From Mycolicibacterium sp. TY81 (GTDB lineage: Bacteria; Actinomycetota; Actinomycetes; Mycobacteriales; Mycobacteriaceae), in NCBI RefSeq assembly GCF_018326285.1, contig NZ_AP023362.1:1798001-1862000 (forward strand): DNA of 64,000 nucleotides, in the 5' to 3' direction. A program made the position numbers and the translations under genes. Each line of letters begins with the position of its first letter. The first letter of the stretch is position 1. The notes under the pieces were generated by a model. The model saw only the letters and a list, made by a program, of their open reading frames with translations. It had not been told where the DNA came from and ran no database searches. Positions 45,398-54,589 of the stretch are shown in pieces.

Positions 45398-45837
45398 CGG
45401 GCGGCCGGCAGCTCGATGCCCATCTGCTGCAAGGCTTTTCGCATGGAGCTGTCGCCGCGGTCCAGGTAGCCGCTCAGCTGGTCGAGCGACGCGTCCGCCG
45501 TGCCCGGCGTCATCATCGTGCAGACGCGGGCGAACGACCGGAAGTTGTCGATGCTGTCCTGCAACGACGAGTTGACGTCCGCGTCGGGAGTCGGCAGATT
45601 CTTGCCGAGATCGTCCAACGTGCCTTGCAGTTTCGTGCAATCCCGCGACATGGCGACGAAGTCGTGCGCGGTCATGGCTTCCCCGACTGTGCCGAGCGTG
45701 CCTCCCAGGCTGGAAACCGAATCGGTGATGGGGCGTTGCCACTTGAGGTCATCTGGCGCGCCTGCCTGTCCCGGCACGGTCTGCGTGCAGGCACTGAGCA
45801 GTACGCCTGCCACTGCGAGTGCCGCGATTCGACGCAT
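45394..45837 (-). CDS. Small lipoprotein
   Basis: The start is ATG 45837 (MRRIAALAVAGVLLSACTQT). The lipobox LLSAC puts Cys17 as the lipidated residue. The mature 130 residues are helical (SLGGTLGTVGEAMTAHDFVAM; STLQDSIDNF-like segments). The family is not recognised. It converges with the methyltransferase and is divergent from the solute-binding-protein gene. Confidence 0.78.
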   Translation of the reverse strand: MRRIAALAVAGVLLSACTQTVPGQAGAPDDLKWQRPITDSVSSLGGTLGTVGEAMTAHDFVAMSRDCTKLQGTLDDLGKNLPTPDADVNSSLQDSIDNFRSFARVCTMMTPGTADASLDQLSGYLDRGDSSMRKALQQMGIELPAAR

Positions 45838-45882
45838 ATAGCCAGCGTAGGCGAGTTGGCGGTCGCGTGAGAGTCTGGCTGT

Positions 45883-46659
45883 ATGAGACGCACAGTGTTC
45901 GCGGCGGCGTCGGTGCTGGTCGTGACGGCGGTGGCAGCATGCAGCTCGCCGCAGGAGAAATCCACGCCGAAGGCGCTGACGGTGTGCAGCACCGGCGATT
46001 ATCGCCCGTTCACCTACCGTGACGCCGCCGGCGAGTGGAGCGGCATGGACATCGATCTGGTCCGGGATTTCGCCCGAGAATCCGGAGCGGAGCTGCATCT
46101 GGTGCCCACCACCTGGCCGACGCTCATGGCCGACTTGGGGCAGAAATGTGAACTGGCGGTCGGCGGCATCAGCGTCACCGCAGAGCGGGCCGCCAAGGCG
46201 CTGTTCTCCGACCCGTATCTGCGCGACGGTAAAGCTGCGATAGTGCGGTGCGCCGATGCCGCGAAGTACCGCTCGCTATCCGACATCGACCGTGGGGGAG
46301 TGCGAGTGGTCGCCAATCCCGGCGGTACCAATGAACAATTCGACCGCGCCAATCTGCACCAGGCCACCATCATCGAATATCCGGACAACAACACCATTTT
46401 CGATCAGGTCATAGAGGGCAAGGCTGACGTCATGATCACCGACGGCAGCGAAATCCGTTGGCAGGTGACACAACATCCGCAATTGTGCGGAGTGTCGACC
46501 GACCAGCCGTTCACCGTCGCGCAGAAGGCCTACCTGATGCCCAAGGATGCCGTGGCGCTGCAACAGTGAATCAACAAGTGGCTCAGCACTATTCAAGGTG
46601 ATGGCAGCTACGCGGCGGTCAGCCGCAGGTGGCTGGGTGCGGACATCGGGCCGAAGTAG
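45883..46659 (+). pseudogene. Periplasmic amino-acid-type solute-binding protein with an in-frame stop
   Basis: A lipoprotein signal (MRRTVFAAASVLVVTAVAAC) leads a SBP_bac_3 domain with GDYRPFTYRDAAGEWSGMDIDLV, ELAVGGISVTAERA and YPDNNTIFDQVIEGKADVMITDG. Translation stops at TGA 46567-46569 after ALQQ. The same frame then reads INKWLSTIQGDGSYAAVSRRW to TAG 46657-46659, exactly the C-terminus expected of the family (LNxWLxxxxxDGxYxxLxxKW). One TGG-to-TGA change explains it. The protein would lose about 30 residues, probably its last helices. It resembles cyclohexadienyl-dehydratase-like binding proteins. The kinase gene next to it carries a related domain. Confidence 0.85.
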
Positions 46660-46664
46660 CCGGC

Positions 46665-48434
46665 CTAGCGCAGTGCGCCGTTAATGACCGGCTTGTCGAT
46701 GATGCCCATCTCCACACCCCATTTGGTGGCGATCTCCCGGTATTCACCGGTCTGCATCAGATGTTTGAGCGCCGCCTGCAACGCGGCAGCGAGCGCCGAG
46801 CCCTTGGCCACCGGCCACCCGTAGGGCTGCGCATCGACGATGCCGCCGGCCGCTTCCAGCTTGCCGCTGCTGAGTTTTATGGCGTAGCCGGTGACGGGCG
46901 AGTCGGCTGCCATGGCGTCGACGGTGCCGGCAAGCAGTGCGGCAGTGACGCCGTCCTGGCCGGCGATCGGGACGATCTCGATGGGTGCCACGCCGGCCGC
47001 CACGCATGCCGCACTGCGGGCCGGCAGATGGTCGGTCTCCTCGACCGAGCCGAGGTGCACGCCCACCCGTAATCCGCACGCCGCGTTGGGATCCACACTC
47101 GATCCGGCCCGCCTGGCCCACAGCACGCCGGCCTTGAAGTACGTCACGAAGTCGGCTGACTTCTCCCGCTGTTTGGTGTCGGTGGTCGAGGACGCCCCGA
47201 CCGAAATGAGGCCGTCATGCACCGAAGCAACGATCTTGGAGATGCCGATCTCCCGGAACTCCGGCTCGAGCCCGAGGACCCGGCTCACCGCCGTCATCAG
47301 GTCGACGTCGAAACCCGTGAACTTGCCGTCGGGCGCCTTGAATTCATTTGGCGCATACGGAATGTTGACTCCGACGACCAGTCGGCCCGAATCCTTGAGA
47401 TCGGCAGGTAGTTTGGCGGCGATCGACGGCACCGAACCCGACGGCCCGACCTGGTGTTGCCGGGACCAGTAGAGCCATGCCGTTCCCGCACCGGCGGCCA
47501 GCACGATCACCGCGCCGAGGGCGACGACGATCTGCCGGGTGCGGCGCTTCGGTTCGTCGGTCTGCACCGCATGGCGTCCCGAGCCCGTGCGCGTGCCGGT
47601 GCGGCCCGAGACGCGGACCTGCGCGCTCAGTGCGGCGCGGGCGTCCGCGGCGAGTTCACCGGCGTGCTGGTAGCGCTTGCCGGGTTTCTTGGCCATGCCT
47701 TTGGCGATGACGTCGTCGAATGCGACGAGTCGCCGATCGACGTCGGACGGCTTCGGGGCGGGCGCGCTGACGTGCCCGGCGATCTGGTGCTCGAGACTGT
47801 CGGCCGGATACGGCCGCCGGCCGGTGAGGCATTCGTACAGCACACAGGTCAGTGCGTAGATGTCCGAGCGGGGGTCGGCCTGGCCGCCCTCGAATCGCTC
47901 GGGCGCCATGTACGCCAAGGTGCCGAGAGTGCTTCCGGCCGTGGTCAATCCGTGCTCACCGGCGGTGCGGGCGAGGCCGAAGTCGATCAGGTAGGCGAAG
48001 TCGTGATCGGTCACCAGGATGTTGGAGGGCTTGATGTCCCGGTGGATCAACCCGGTTCCGTGCGCGGCGTCCAGGGCCGCGGCGATCTGCTCGATGATTC
48101 GGACGGAGAAGTCGGGGCTCGGGCGATGCTCGGTGTCGGCCAGGATTTCGGCGAGGGTGCGCCCTTCGATGAGCCGCATGTCCAGGTAGAGCTGGCTGTC
48201 GATCTCGCCGTAACCATGAATGGGGACGACGTGCGGCTCGTTGAGGCCCGCGGCGGCCTGCGACTCGCGCTTGAACCGCTCCTGGAACACGGGGTCCTTG
48301 GCGAGGTGCGGCGGCAGCACCTTGAGCGCGACGGTGCGCTGGGTATTCGTGTCGTAAGCGACGTAGACCTCGCCCATGCCGCCGCGGCCTATCAGTTCGC
48401 GCAGCTCGTACTGCCCGAATCGTGTCGGCTCCAC
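46665..48434 (-). CDS. Receptor-like Ser/Thr kinase with extracellular solute-binding domain
   Basis: The 589-residue protein has three parts. An N-terminal Hanks-type kinase has IGRGGMGEVYVAYD, VALKVL, HRDIKPSNI, LIDFGLA and MAPERFEGG (residues 8-270). A basic juxtamembrane segment and one membrane helix (QIVVALGAVIVLAAGAGTAWLYW) follow near 305-330. The extracellular part is a SBP_bac_3 domain (LVVGVNIPYAPNEFKAPDGKFTGFDVDLMTAV) to the C-terminus. It probably senses an amino acid or related solute and phosphorylates cytoplasmic targets. The gene converges on the free binding-protein gene with 5 bp between them. This architecture is known in mycobacteria, but its ligand is not. Confidence 0.92.
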   Translation of the reverse strand: MEPTRFGQYELRELIGRGGMGEVYVAYDTNTQRTVALKVLPPHLAKDPVFQERFKRESQAAAGLNEPHVVPIHGYGEIDSQLYLDMRLIEGRTLAEILADTEHRPSPDFSVRIIEQIAAALDAAHGTGLIHRDIKPSNILVTDHDFAYLIDFGLARTAGEHGLTTAGSTLGTLAYMAPERFEGGQADPRSDIYALTCVLYECLTGRRPYPADSLEHQIAGHVSAPAPKPSDVDRRLVAFDDVIAKGMAKKPGKRYQHAGELAADARAALSAQVRVSGRTGTRTGSGRHAVQTDEPKRRTRQIVVALGAVIVLAAGAGTAWLYWSRQHQVGPSGSVPSIAAKLPADLKDSGRLVVGVNIPYAPNEFKAPDGKFTGFDVDLMTAVSRVLGLEPEFREIGISKIVASVHDGLISVGASSTTDTKQREKSADFVTYFKAGVLWARRAGSSVDPNAACGLRVGVHLGSVEETDHLPARSAACVAAGVAPIEIVPIAGQDGVTAALLAGTVDAMAADSPVTGYAIKLSSGKLEAAGGIVDAQPYGWPVAKGSALAAALQAALKHLMQTGEYREIATKWGVEMGIIDKPVINGALR

Positions 48435-48647
48435 CCAGCACTCCTTGGCGTGTCAGTTTCGTGTGAAAGCTACAACACCTGGTCAGCAGTGGCTGGGTGA
48501 ATCACAGTCAGGTCGTCTGGCAGGGGTGTGCGGGCTGATCGGCCGGCGGTGTCGCGTTGACCCCTCTTCGGTCCCGCCGACGCGGCGCCATCGCAACAGT
48601 TCCTCCACTGCCTGCCAGAAAGTTTGAAGCAGTAGAAGCATTGATAT

Positions 48648-48663
48648 TCGAACATACGTTCGA
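48648..48663. promoter_or_regulatory. LexA (SOS) box
   Basis: TCGAAC-ATAC-GTTCGA is a perfect match to the mycobacterial LexA consensus TCGAAC(N4)GTTCGA. It lies 11 bp before ATG 48675 of the HNH gene, so LexA binding would block its expression until DNA damage. Confidence 0.92.
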
Positions 48664-48674
48664 TACAATTGGGC

Positions 48675-49913
48675 ATGGGAATCGCGCCGGATCTCAACGC
48701 TCTTCTCGATCACCTGCGTGGCGTGGACGTCCCCGACGACATGCCCGCGGGCGACGCGGTGGCGGCGATGACGTACGTGGTGAAGCTGCGCAATGTGATC
48801 GATCATGTGGCGGCGATGCTGACCGGGGTGCTGGACCGATGTGGTGCCGCGGCGGCGCAGGGGCGGACACCACGGGAGTTGTTGATGGCGTTGGGGTGTG
48901 CGCCGTCGGTCGCGCAGCGGCTGGTCCGGGTCGGCGCCGCGTTACCGGTGTTGCCGACCCTGGCGGCGCATGCCGCCGATGGGGCGATCTCGGGTGAGCA
49001 TGTGGATGCGATCGTCAAAGGCATCAACCACATTCACGCCCGCGCACCCGGTGAGGTCGACGAAGAGACCCGCTTCGCGCAGGTGACCGATCTGCTGGGG
49101 CAGTTCTTCTCCGGCGCCACCCCCGCAGACATCGACAAACGCGCGCGGCGTTTGGGCAACCGGGTCGCCGCCGCCGAAGGTGGCCTGCCGGCGGCCGAGG
49201 ACCGGTCGATCAATACCGCCGACCACCGCGTCACCAGCGACGGCCGGGTCCAGATCCGGGCGGACCTGGACGCCGAAGTCGGGGCCAAATACATCGCGGC
49301 GATCGAACAAGGATCAGCGCCGCGGCCCGAACCCGACGGCAGCCCCGACACCCGCTCAGCGGGCAGGCGGCGGGCCGACGCGCTGGAAGCGGTGCTGGAC
49401 ATCGCGGCCCGCGGCGGCGACACCGCGTCCGCGCCGCGCACCCAACTGCTGATCACCGTCCCAGCGGATGCCCCAGATTTGGCGGCGCTGGAATTCATCG
49501 GATCGATCAGCACCATGACCCTAGAACGAATCTGCTGCGACACCACCGTCACCACGATCATCGTCGACGGCGAACACGTACCCCTGGACATGGGCCGGGA
49601 GAAGCGGCTGTTCCCGCCGCACCTGCGCAAAGCGCTCTATCACCGCGATGAATGCTGCATCAAATGCGGCGCCCCACCCGGACGCACCCACGCCCACCAC
49701 ATCATCCACTGGACCCACCACGGTGAGACATCACTAGCCAACGGCTGCCTGCTGTGCCCGGCCTGCCACGCCAACGTCCACCACGACGGCTGGGACGTCG
49801 TCATGGGCCTGGACAAACACCCCTGGCTCATCCCACCCGCGACCGTCGACCCACACCGAAAACCCATCCCCGCATACAACCGCCGCACCATGCGCCTCGA
49901 CACAGCCGCATAA
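48675..49913 (+). CDS. 13E12-repeat family DUF222/HNH endonuclease-like protein
   Basis: The start is ATG 48675 (MGIAPDLNALLDHLRG); a TTG at 48669 is possible. The 412-residue protein has the helical DUF222 domain (ISGEHVDAIVKGINHI; ARRLGNRVAAAEGG) and a C-terminal HNH motif: CIKCGAPPGRTHAHHIIHWTHHGETSLANGCLLCPACHANVHHDGW, with the two zinc CxxC pairs and catalytic His. These genes occur in many copies in mycobacteria. A perfect LexA box just upstream makes it DNA-damage inducible. Confidence 0.92.
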   Translation: MGIAPDLNALLDHLRGVDVPDDMPAGDAVAAMTYVVKLRNVIDHVAAMLTGVLDRCGAAAAQGRTPRELLMALGCAPSVAQRLVRVGAALPVLPTLAAHAADGAISGEHVDAIVKGINHIHARAPGEVDEETRFAQVTDLLGQFFSGATPADIDKRARRLGNRVAAAEGGLPAAEDRSINTADHRVTSDGRVQIRADLDAEVGAKYIAAIEQGSAPRPEPDGSPDTRSAGRRRADALEAVLDIAARGGDTASAPRTQLLITVPADAPDLAALEFIGSISTMTLERICCDTTVTTIIVDGEHVPLDMGREKRLFPPHLRKALYHRDECCIKCGAPPGRTHAHHIIHWTHHGETSLANGCLLCPACHANVHHDGWDVVMGLDKHPWLIPPATVDPHRKPIPAYNRRTMRLDTAA

Positions 49914-49960
49914 CACGCAAAGCGTTGCGCACCTTGACAACTCAACAGTGACAACACATC

Positions 49961-49998
49961 GCGGGCCTGCCGCTTCAGCGGCGGAGCGGCAGGCCCGC
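49961..49998. terminator. GC-rich hairpin between convergent genes
   Basis: Perfect 14-bp arms GCGGGCCTGCCGCT and AGCGGCAGGCCCGC enclose ten bases. There is no T-run on either side, which is common for mycobacterial terminators. It probably ends both the 13E12 and DUF1990 transcripts. Confidence 0.65.
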
Positions 49999-50022
49999 CG
50001 CACGGCCGAGCCGCCCGATCGC

Positions 50023-50520
50023 TCAAACGGCGCGCAGATAGCGCTGCGCGATCACCCGCTGGGCGACCCGTGAGACCGGAGCTCCAAGCCGGCTCCACCA
50101 GAGCGCCGGCCGCGAGAACGCTGTCGCCTCGGCGAAGACCGCGTCGGTGGCCGGGTCGTAGCGCACGCTGAACAGTTCCTCGCCGGACTCCGGGTGGCCG
50201 GGCAGCGTCCCGTAAGCGAATCCGCGCCGGTCGGGTTCGTCGACGACGTACACCACGCGGCATGGGACCTGCACGGGTCCGAGACGTCCCAGCATGTCGG
50301 TGCCCGCCGCGGCGGTGACGGTGGTCGCCTCCACCCGCATGCCGACACCCCGCTGCATACCCCACCGCAGGACCGCGCCGGCCGCCTCGTCGAATCGTGC
50401 TCGACCCGAACCGATCCGGGCCTCCGCGTGCACGTGGTGGTAGCCCTCCGGCAGTTCGCCGGCGGTCGCCCCGACGTCGGGGTAGGTGAATGCCAGCCCG
50501 GCCAGGTCGCTCAGTCGCAT
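50023..50520 (-). CDS. DUF1990 family protein
   Basis: The start is ATG 50520 (MRLSDLAGLAFTYPDVGATAG). The 165-residue soluble protein has the family pattern FDEAAGAVLRWGMQRGVGM, CRVVYVVDEPDRRGFAYGTLPGHPESGEELFSV and FAEATAFSRPALWWSRLGAPVSR. Function unknown. It is divergent from the thioesterase gene. Confidence 0.85.
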   Translation of the reverse strand: MRLSDLAGLAFTYPDVGATAGELPEGYHHVHAEARIGSGRARFDEAAGAVLRWGMQRGVGMRVEATTVTAAAGTDMLGRLGPVQVPCRVVYVVDEPDRRGFAYGTLPGHPESGEELFSVRYDPATDAVFAEATAFSRPALWWSRLGAPVSRVAQRVIAQRYLRAV

Positions 50521-50553
50521 AGGGCCACCTTGCCACCGTGATAAGAGAAACAG

Positions 50554-51165
50554 GTGGATAAGCATGCCGGTGGAGGATTCAACCCGCCCAAACCGACCAC
50601 CCAGGGCGGCCCGGACTACGGCAGGTTCGTCGAATCCGTCCGCATGGCCGGCGACCACGCGCGCGGCGCCGACGCTCCGGATGACGTCATCACCGAGGCC
50701 GCGAACCTCATCGAACAAGCCAACGCCCTGCTGGCGCCGTACCGCGCCGACGAGTGGCACTCACCTTCGGGCCGTCGGCTCGACCTGCCCAACCGCGGCA
50801 ACGTCCTGAACGTGCCGTCGGATCTCAAGGTCACCGATGACGGCCGGATCGCCGGTCCCGTCCGTTTCCGGCGCTTCCACCTCGGCCGAAACGGTGCCGC
50901 GCACGGCGGGTCCATCGGGCTGCTGTTCGACTCGGTGCTGGGGCATGCCGCCTACCGCCTGACCGACAGCCCGTTCCAGCGCACCGCCTACCTGCACATC
51001 AACTATCGGCAGATCGTCCCGGTCGAAAAAGACCTGCGCGCCACCGCGACGCTGGAGCGCGTCGAGGGCCGCAAGATCTTCATCACCGGCGCGCTGCTGG
51101 ACGGCGACACGGTGCTCGCCGACGCCGAGGCCCTCTTCGTCAGGCTCAAGCCGGGTCAGCCTTGA
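50554..51165 (+). CDS. PaaI-like hotdog acyl-CoA thioesterase
   Basis: The 203-residue protein has a GTG start and a hotdog domain in its second half: FHLGRNGAAHGGSIGLLFDSVLGHAAYR contains the HGG-x3-LL-D helix. It continues AYLHINYRQIVPVEKDLRATATLERVEGRKIFITGAL. It likely hydrolyses short or aromatic acyl-CoA. It lies 78 bp upstream of thrS. Confidence 0.83.
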   Translation: MDKHAGGGFNPPKPTTQGGPDYGRFVESVRMAGDHARGADAPDDVITEAANLIEQANALLAPYRADEWHSPSGRRLDLPNRGNVLNVPSDLKVTDDGRIAGPVRFRRFHLGRNGAAHGGSIGLLFDSVLGHAAYRLTDSPFQRTAYLHINYRQIVPVEKDLRATATLERVEGRKIFITGALLDGDTVLADAEALFVRLKPGQP

Positions 51166-51243
51166 GGCGGCGCTGGCCCGCGAAGCGATGACCGGTGCCG
51201 ATAGCATGGTCGCGATCGTCACCTAACCAGTAGGAGTGTCTCG

Positions 51244-53304
51244 ATGACCGCCGTCGCCAGCCCCGCACCAGCAGCCCCGATCCGGGTCGCTGCCGGGACT
51301 ACCGCCGGCGCCGCGGTCCGTGAGGCCGGGCTGCCGCAGCGCGGCGAGGTCGACGCCATCGTCGTGGTCAAGGACGCCGACGGCCGGCTGCGCGACCTGT
51401 CCTGGACCCCGGAAGTCGACGTGGAGGTCATCCCGGTCGCCGCGAACACCGAGGACGGCCGCAGCGTCATCCGCCACTCGTGCGCCCACGTGCTGGCCCA
51501 GGCCGTGCAGGACCTGTTCCCGGAGGCCAAGCTCGGCATCGGGCCGCCGATCACCGACGGCTTCTACTACGACTTCGACGTCGCCGAGCCGTTCACGCCG
51601 GAGGATCTGGCCAAGCTCGAGAAGCGCATGCAGAAGATCATCAAAGATGGTCAGCTGTTCGACCGTCGCGTGTACGAGTCCAAGGAGCAAGCCCGCGAAG
51701 AGCTGGCCAAGGAGCCGTACAAGCTCGAACTGGTCGACGACAAGTCCGGCGACGCCGACATCATGGAGGTCGGCGGCGACGAGCTGACGGCCTACGACAA
51801 CCTCAATCCCCGCACCCGCGAACGGGTTTGGGGCGACCTGTGCCGTGGCCCGCACATCCCGACCACCAAGTACATCCCGGCGTTCAAGCTCACCCGCAGC
51901 AGCGCCGCGTACTGGCGCGGCGACCAGAAGAACGCCAGCCTGCAGCGCGTCTACGGCACCGCCTGGGAGTCGCAGGAGGCCCTCGACAAACACCTCGAAC
52001 TCATCGAGGAGGCGCTGCGCCGCGACCACCGCAAGCTGGGCGTGGAGCTGGACCTGTTCAGCTTCCCCGACGAGCTGGGGTCCGGCCTGCCGGTGTTCCA
52101 CCCGAAGGGCGGCATCGTGCGCCGCGAGCTGGAGGACTACTCGCGCCGCAAGCACCAGGAAGCCGGCTACGAGTTCGTCAACACCCCGCACATCACCAAA
52201 GAGCAGCTGTACATCACCTCGGGTCACCTGGAGTGGTACGCCGACGGCATGTACCCGCCGATGCACATCGACGCGGAGTTCAACGAGGACGGCACGCTGC
52301 GCAAGCCGGGGCAGAACTACTACCTCAAGCCCATGAACTGCCCCATGCACCACCTGATCTTCCGGTCGCGAGGGCGGTCGTACCGCGAGCTGCCACTGCG
52401 GCTGTTCGAGTTCGGCAGTGTGTACCGGTACGAGAAGTCGGGCGTCGTCCACGGCCTGACCCGCGTGCGCGGCATGACGCAGGACGACGCGCACATCTAC
52501 GTCACCCGTGACCAGATGCGCGACGAGCTGACCACGCTGCTGCAGTTCGTGCTGGATCTGCTGAGCGACTACGGCCTCGACGACTACTACCTGGAGCTGT
52601 CCACCAAGGACCCGGACAAGTACGTCGGCTCCGACGAGTTGTGGGACGAGGCCACCGAGACCCTGCGCGAGGTCGCCGAGGCCTCCGGTCTGGACCTGGT
52701 GCCCGACCCGGGCGGCGCGGCGTTCTACGGCCCCAAGATCTCCGTGCAGGTCAAGGACGCGCTGGGACGCAGCTGGCAGATGTCGACCATCCAGCTGGAC
52801 TTCAACATGCCCGACCGGTTCGAGCTGGAGTACACCGCGGCCGACGGCAGCCGGCAGCGTCCGGTGCTGATCCACCGCGCGCTGTTCGGGTCCATCGAGC
52901 GGTTCTTCGGCGTGCTCACCGAGCACTACGCCGGCGCGTTCCCGGCCTGGCTGGCCCCGGTGCAGGTCGTCGGCATCCCGGTCGCCGACGCGCACCTGGA
53001 CTACCTGTACGACGTTGCGGCGCAACTGAAGTCGCGCGGCATTCGCGTCGAGGTCGACGGCAGCGACGACCGGATGGCGAAGAAGATCGTGAACCACACC
53101 AATCAGAAGGTGCCGTTCATGCTGCTCGCCGGTGACAAGGACATCGAATTGGGTGCCGTCTCCTTCCGGTTCGGTGACCGCACCCAGGTCAACGGCGTCC
53201 CGGTGGCCGAGGCCGTCGATCTCATCGCCGGGTGGATCGCGCGTCGCGAAAACGCTTTCCCGACGGCAGATTTGGTGAACGAGGCGCGGGGCGCACAGGC
53301 GTGA
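51244..53304 (+). CDS. thrS: Threonyl-tRNA synthetase
   Basis: The 686-residue class II synthetase has an N-terminal TGS domain (residues about 15-75) and a second editing domain containing [35 protein letters not shown], with the HxxxH site. The catalytic core has [12 protein letters not shown] (zinc Cys/His) and [16 protein letters not shown] (motif 2), and the C-terminal anticodon domain has [39 protein letters not shown] precedes the ATG at 51244. It leads a six-gene operon. Confidence 0.98.
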   Translation: MTAVASPAPAAPIRVAAGTTAGAAVREAGLPQRGEVDAIVVVKDADGRLRDLSWTPEVDVEVIPVAANTEDGRSVIRHSCAHVLAQAVQDLFPEAKLGIGPPITDGFYYDFDVAEPFTPEDLAKLEKRMQKIIKDGQLFDRRVYESKEQAREELAKEPYKLELVDDKSGDADIMEVGGDELTAYDNLNPRTRERVWGDLCRGPHIPTTKYIPAFKLTRSSAAYWRGDQKNASLQRVYGTAWESQEALDKHLELIEEALRRDHRKLGVELDLFSFPDELGSGLPVFHPKGGIVRRELEDYSRRKHQEAGYEFVNTPHITKEQLYITSGHLEWYADGMYPPMHIDAEFNEDGTLRKPGQNYYLKPMNCPMHHLIFRSRGRSYRELPLRLFEFGSVYRYEKSGVVHGLTRVRGMTQDDAHIYVTRDQMRDELTTLLQFVLDLLSDYGLDDYYLELSTKDPDKYVGSDELWDEATETLREVAEASGLDLVPDPGGAAFYGPKISVQVKDALGRSWQMSTIQLDFNMPDRFELEYTAADGSRQRPVLIHRALFGSIERFFGVLTEHYAGAFPAWLAPVQVVGIPVADAHLDYLYDVAAQLKSRGIRVEVDGSDDRMAKKIVNHTNQKVPFMLLAGDKDIELGAVSFRFGDRTQVNGVPVAEAVDLIAGWIARRENAFPTADLVNEARGAQA

Positions 53305-53933
53305 CCGAGGATCGGAGCATCGTGGACCCCGGTGTCGGAGACGCCATTGTGGACCGGGGTGTCGGTGACGTCGACTACCTGCAGCGGCTGTGGACGCCGC
53401 ACCGGATGAGCTACATCGTCGACGCTCCGATGAAGGGCGGCGAGGGGACATCCGCGGGCTCGAAGCAGCCCTTCATCGACATTCCCACGATGTCCGACGA
53501 GGAAGGCCTGATCGTCGCGCGCGGCGAGCAGGTGTACGCGGTGCTGAACCTGTACCCGTACAACCCGGGACACCTCATGGTCGTGCCCTACCGCAAGGTG
53601 TCGGAGCTCGAGGACCTGACCGAGGCCGAGAGCAGCGAGCTGATGGCGTTCACCCAGAAGGCAATTCGCGTGATGAAGGCCATCTCGAACCCGCACGCCT
53701 TCAACGTCGGGCTCAACCTGGGCACCTCGGCCGGCGGCTCGCTGGCCGACCACCTGCACATGCACGTGGTGCCGCGCTGGGGCGGCGACGCCAACTTCAT
53801 CACCGTCATCGGCGGTACCAAGGTGATCCCGCAGCTGCTGCGCGACACCCGCAAGCTGCTGGCCGACGAGTGGGCGGCGCAGGACGGGGCCGGGGCGAGC
53901 GGAGCGACGGGAAGGACTGAGGACGCCCCGTGA
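53301..53933 (+). CDS. HIT-family protein (Ap4A phosphorylase-like, Rv2613c)
   Basis: The 210-residue protein has a GTG start overlapping the thrS stop by four bases. The HIT signature is [18 protein letters not shown], and an earlier part reads [22 protein letters not shown]. The M. tuberculosis counterpart degrades diadenosine tetraphosphate by phosphorolysis, and linkage to thrS is sensible since synthetases make Ap4A. The stop overlaps pgsA. Confidence 0.9.
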   Translation: MTEDRSIVDPGVGDAIVDRGVGDVDYLQRLWTPHRMSYIVDAPMKGGEGTSAGSKQPFIDIPTMSDEEGLIVARGEQVYAVLNLYPYNPGHLMVVPYRKVSELEDLTEAESSELMAFTQKAIRVMKAISNPHAFNVGLNLGTSAGGSLADHLHMHVVPRWGGDANFITVIGGTKVIPQLLRDTRKLLADEWAAQDGAGASGATGRTEDAP

Positions 53934-54589
53934 GCGACTTCTACCTCCTGACCCGCGCGGCCTACACCAAGTTGAGCCGCCCGCTGGCCCGGGGAGCGCT
54001 GCGCATCGGCCTGACGCCGGACAGCGTCACCGTCCTGGGCACCACCGCGTCGGTCGTCGGCGCGCTGACGCTGTTCCCGACGGGGCACCTCTGGTACGGC
54101 GCCCTGGTGGTCTGGTTCTTCGTGCTCGCCGACATGCTCGACGGCGCCATGGCCCGCGAACGCGGCTACGGCACGCGACTCGGTGCGGTGCTCGACGCGA
54201 CCTGCGACCGCATCGGTGACGGCGCCGTGTTCTGCGGCCTGCTGTGGTGGATCGCGTTCGAGATGCACGACAAGCCGCTGGCCGTCGCCACGTTGATCTG
54301 CCTGGTCACCTCGCAGGTCATCTCGTACATCAAGGCCCGCGCCGAAGCCAGCGGACTGAACGCCGACGGCGGCTTCATCGAACGCCCCGAACGGCTGATC
54401 ATCGTCCTGGTGGGCGCCGGCTTCTCGGACCTGCCGATCCATCCGCTGCCGCTGGCGCTGCCCATCGCGATGTGGCTGCTGGCGGTGGCCAGCATCATCA
54501 CGCTGGGCCAGCGGGTCGCCTCGGTGCGCCGTTCGCCGGGCGCCGACCAGCCGCTGCCGTCGAGTGCGCCGTCGAAGGAGCAGCAATGA
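53930..54589 (+). CDS. pgsA: Phosphatidylinositol phosphate synthase (CDP-alcohol phosphotransferase)
   Basis: The 219-residue membrane protein has the CDP-AP motif spread as DMLDGAMARERGYGTRLGAVLDATCD: D-x2-DG-x2-AR-x8-G-x3-D-x3-D all present. Five to six membrane helices follow. It makes phosphatidylinositol phosphate from CDP-diacylglycerol and inositol phosphate, the first step of PIM and lipoarabinomannan synthesis. The GTG start overlaps the HIT gene. Confidence 0.95.
   Translation: MSDFYLLTRAAYTKLSRPLARGALRIGLTPDSVTVLGTTASVVGALTLFPTGHLWYGALVVWFFVLADMLDGAMARERGYGTRLGAVLDATCDRIGDGAVFCGLLWWIAFEMHDKPLAVATLICLVTSQVISYIKARAEASGLNADGGFIERPERLIIVLVGAGFSDLPIHPLPLALPIAMWLLAVASIITLGQRVASVRRSPGADQPLPSSAPSKEQQ

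Noticed and set aside
46567..46569. TGA read as selenocysteine
   Set aside because: The family has Trp or another ordinary residue here, and no SECIS-like hairpin or selenocysteine genes were seen.
51166..51243. T-box or other leader control of thrS
   Set aside because: The 78-bp leader is too short for a T-box and no specifier hairpin was seen.
51223..53451. Long minus-strand frame of about 742 codons opposite thrS
   Set aside because: It is the antisense of a clear, conserved thrS gene. High-GC codon bias makes such shadow frames common, and the translation is low-complexity and unlike any family.
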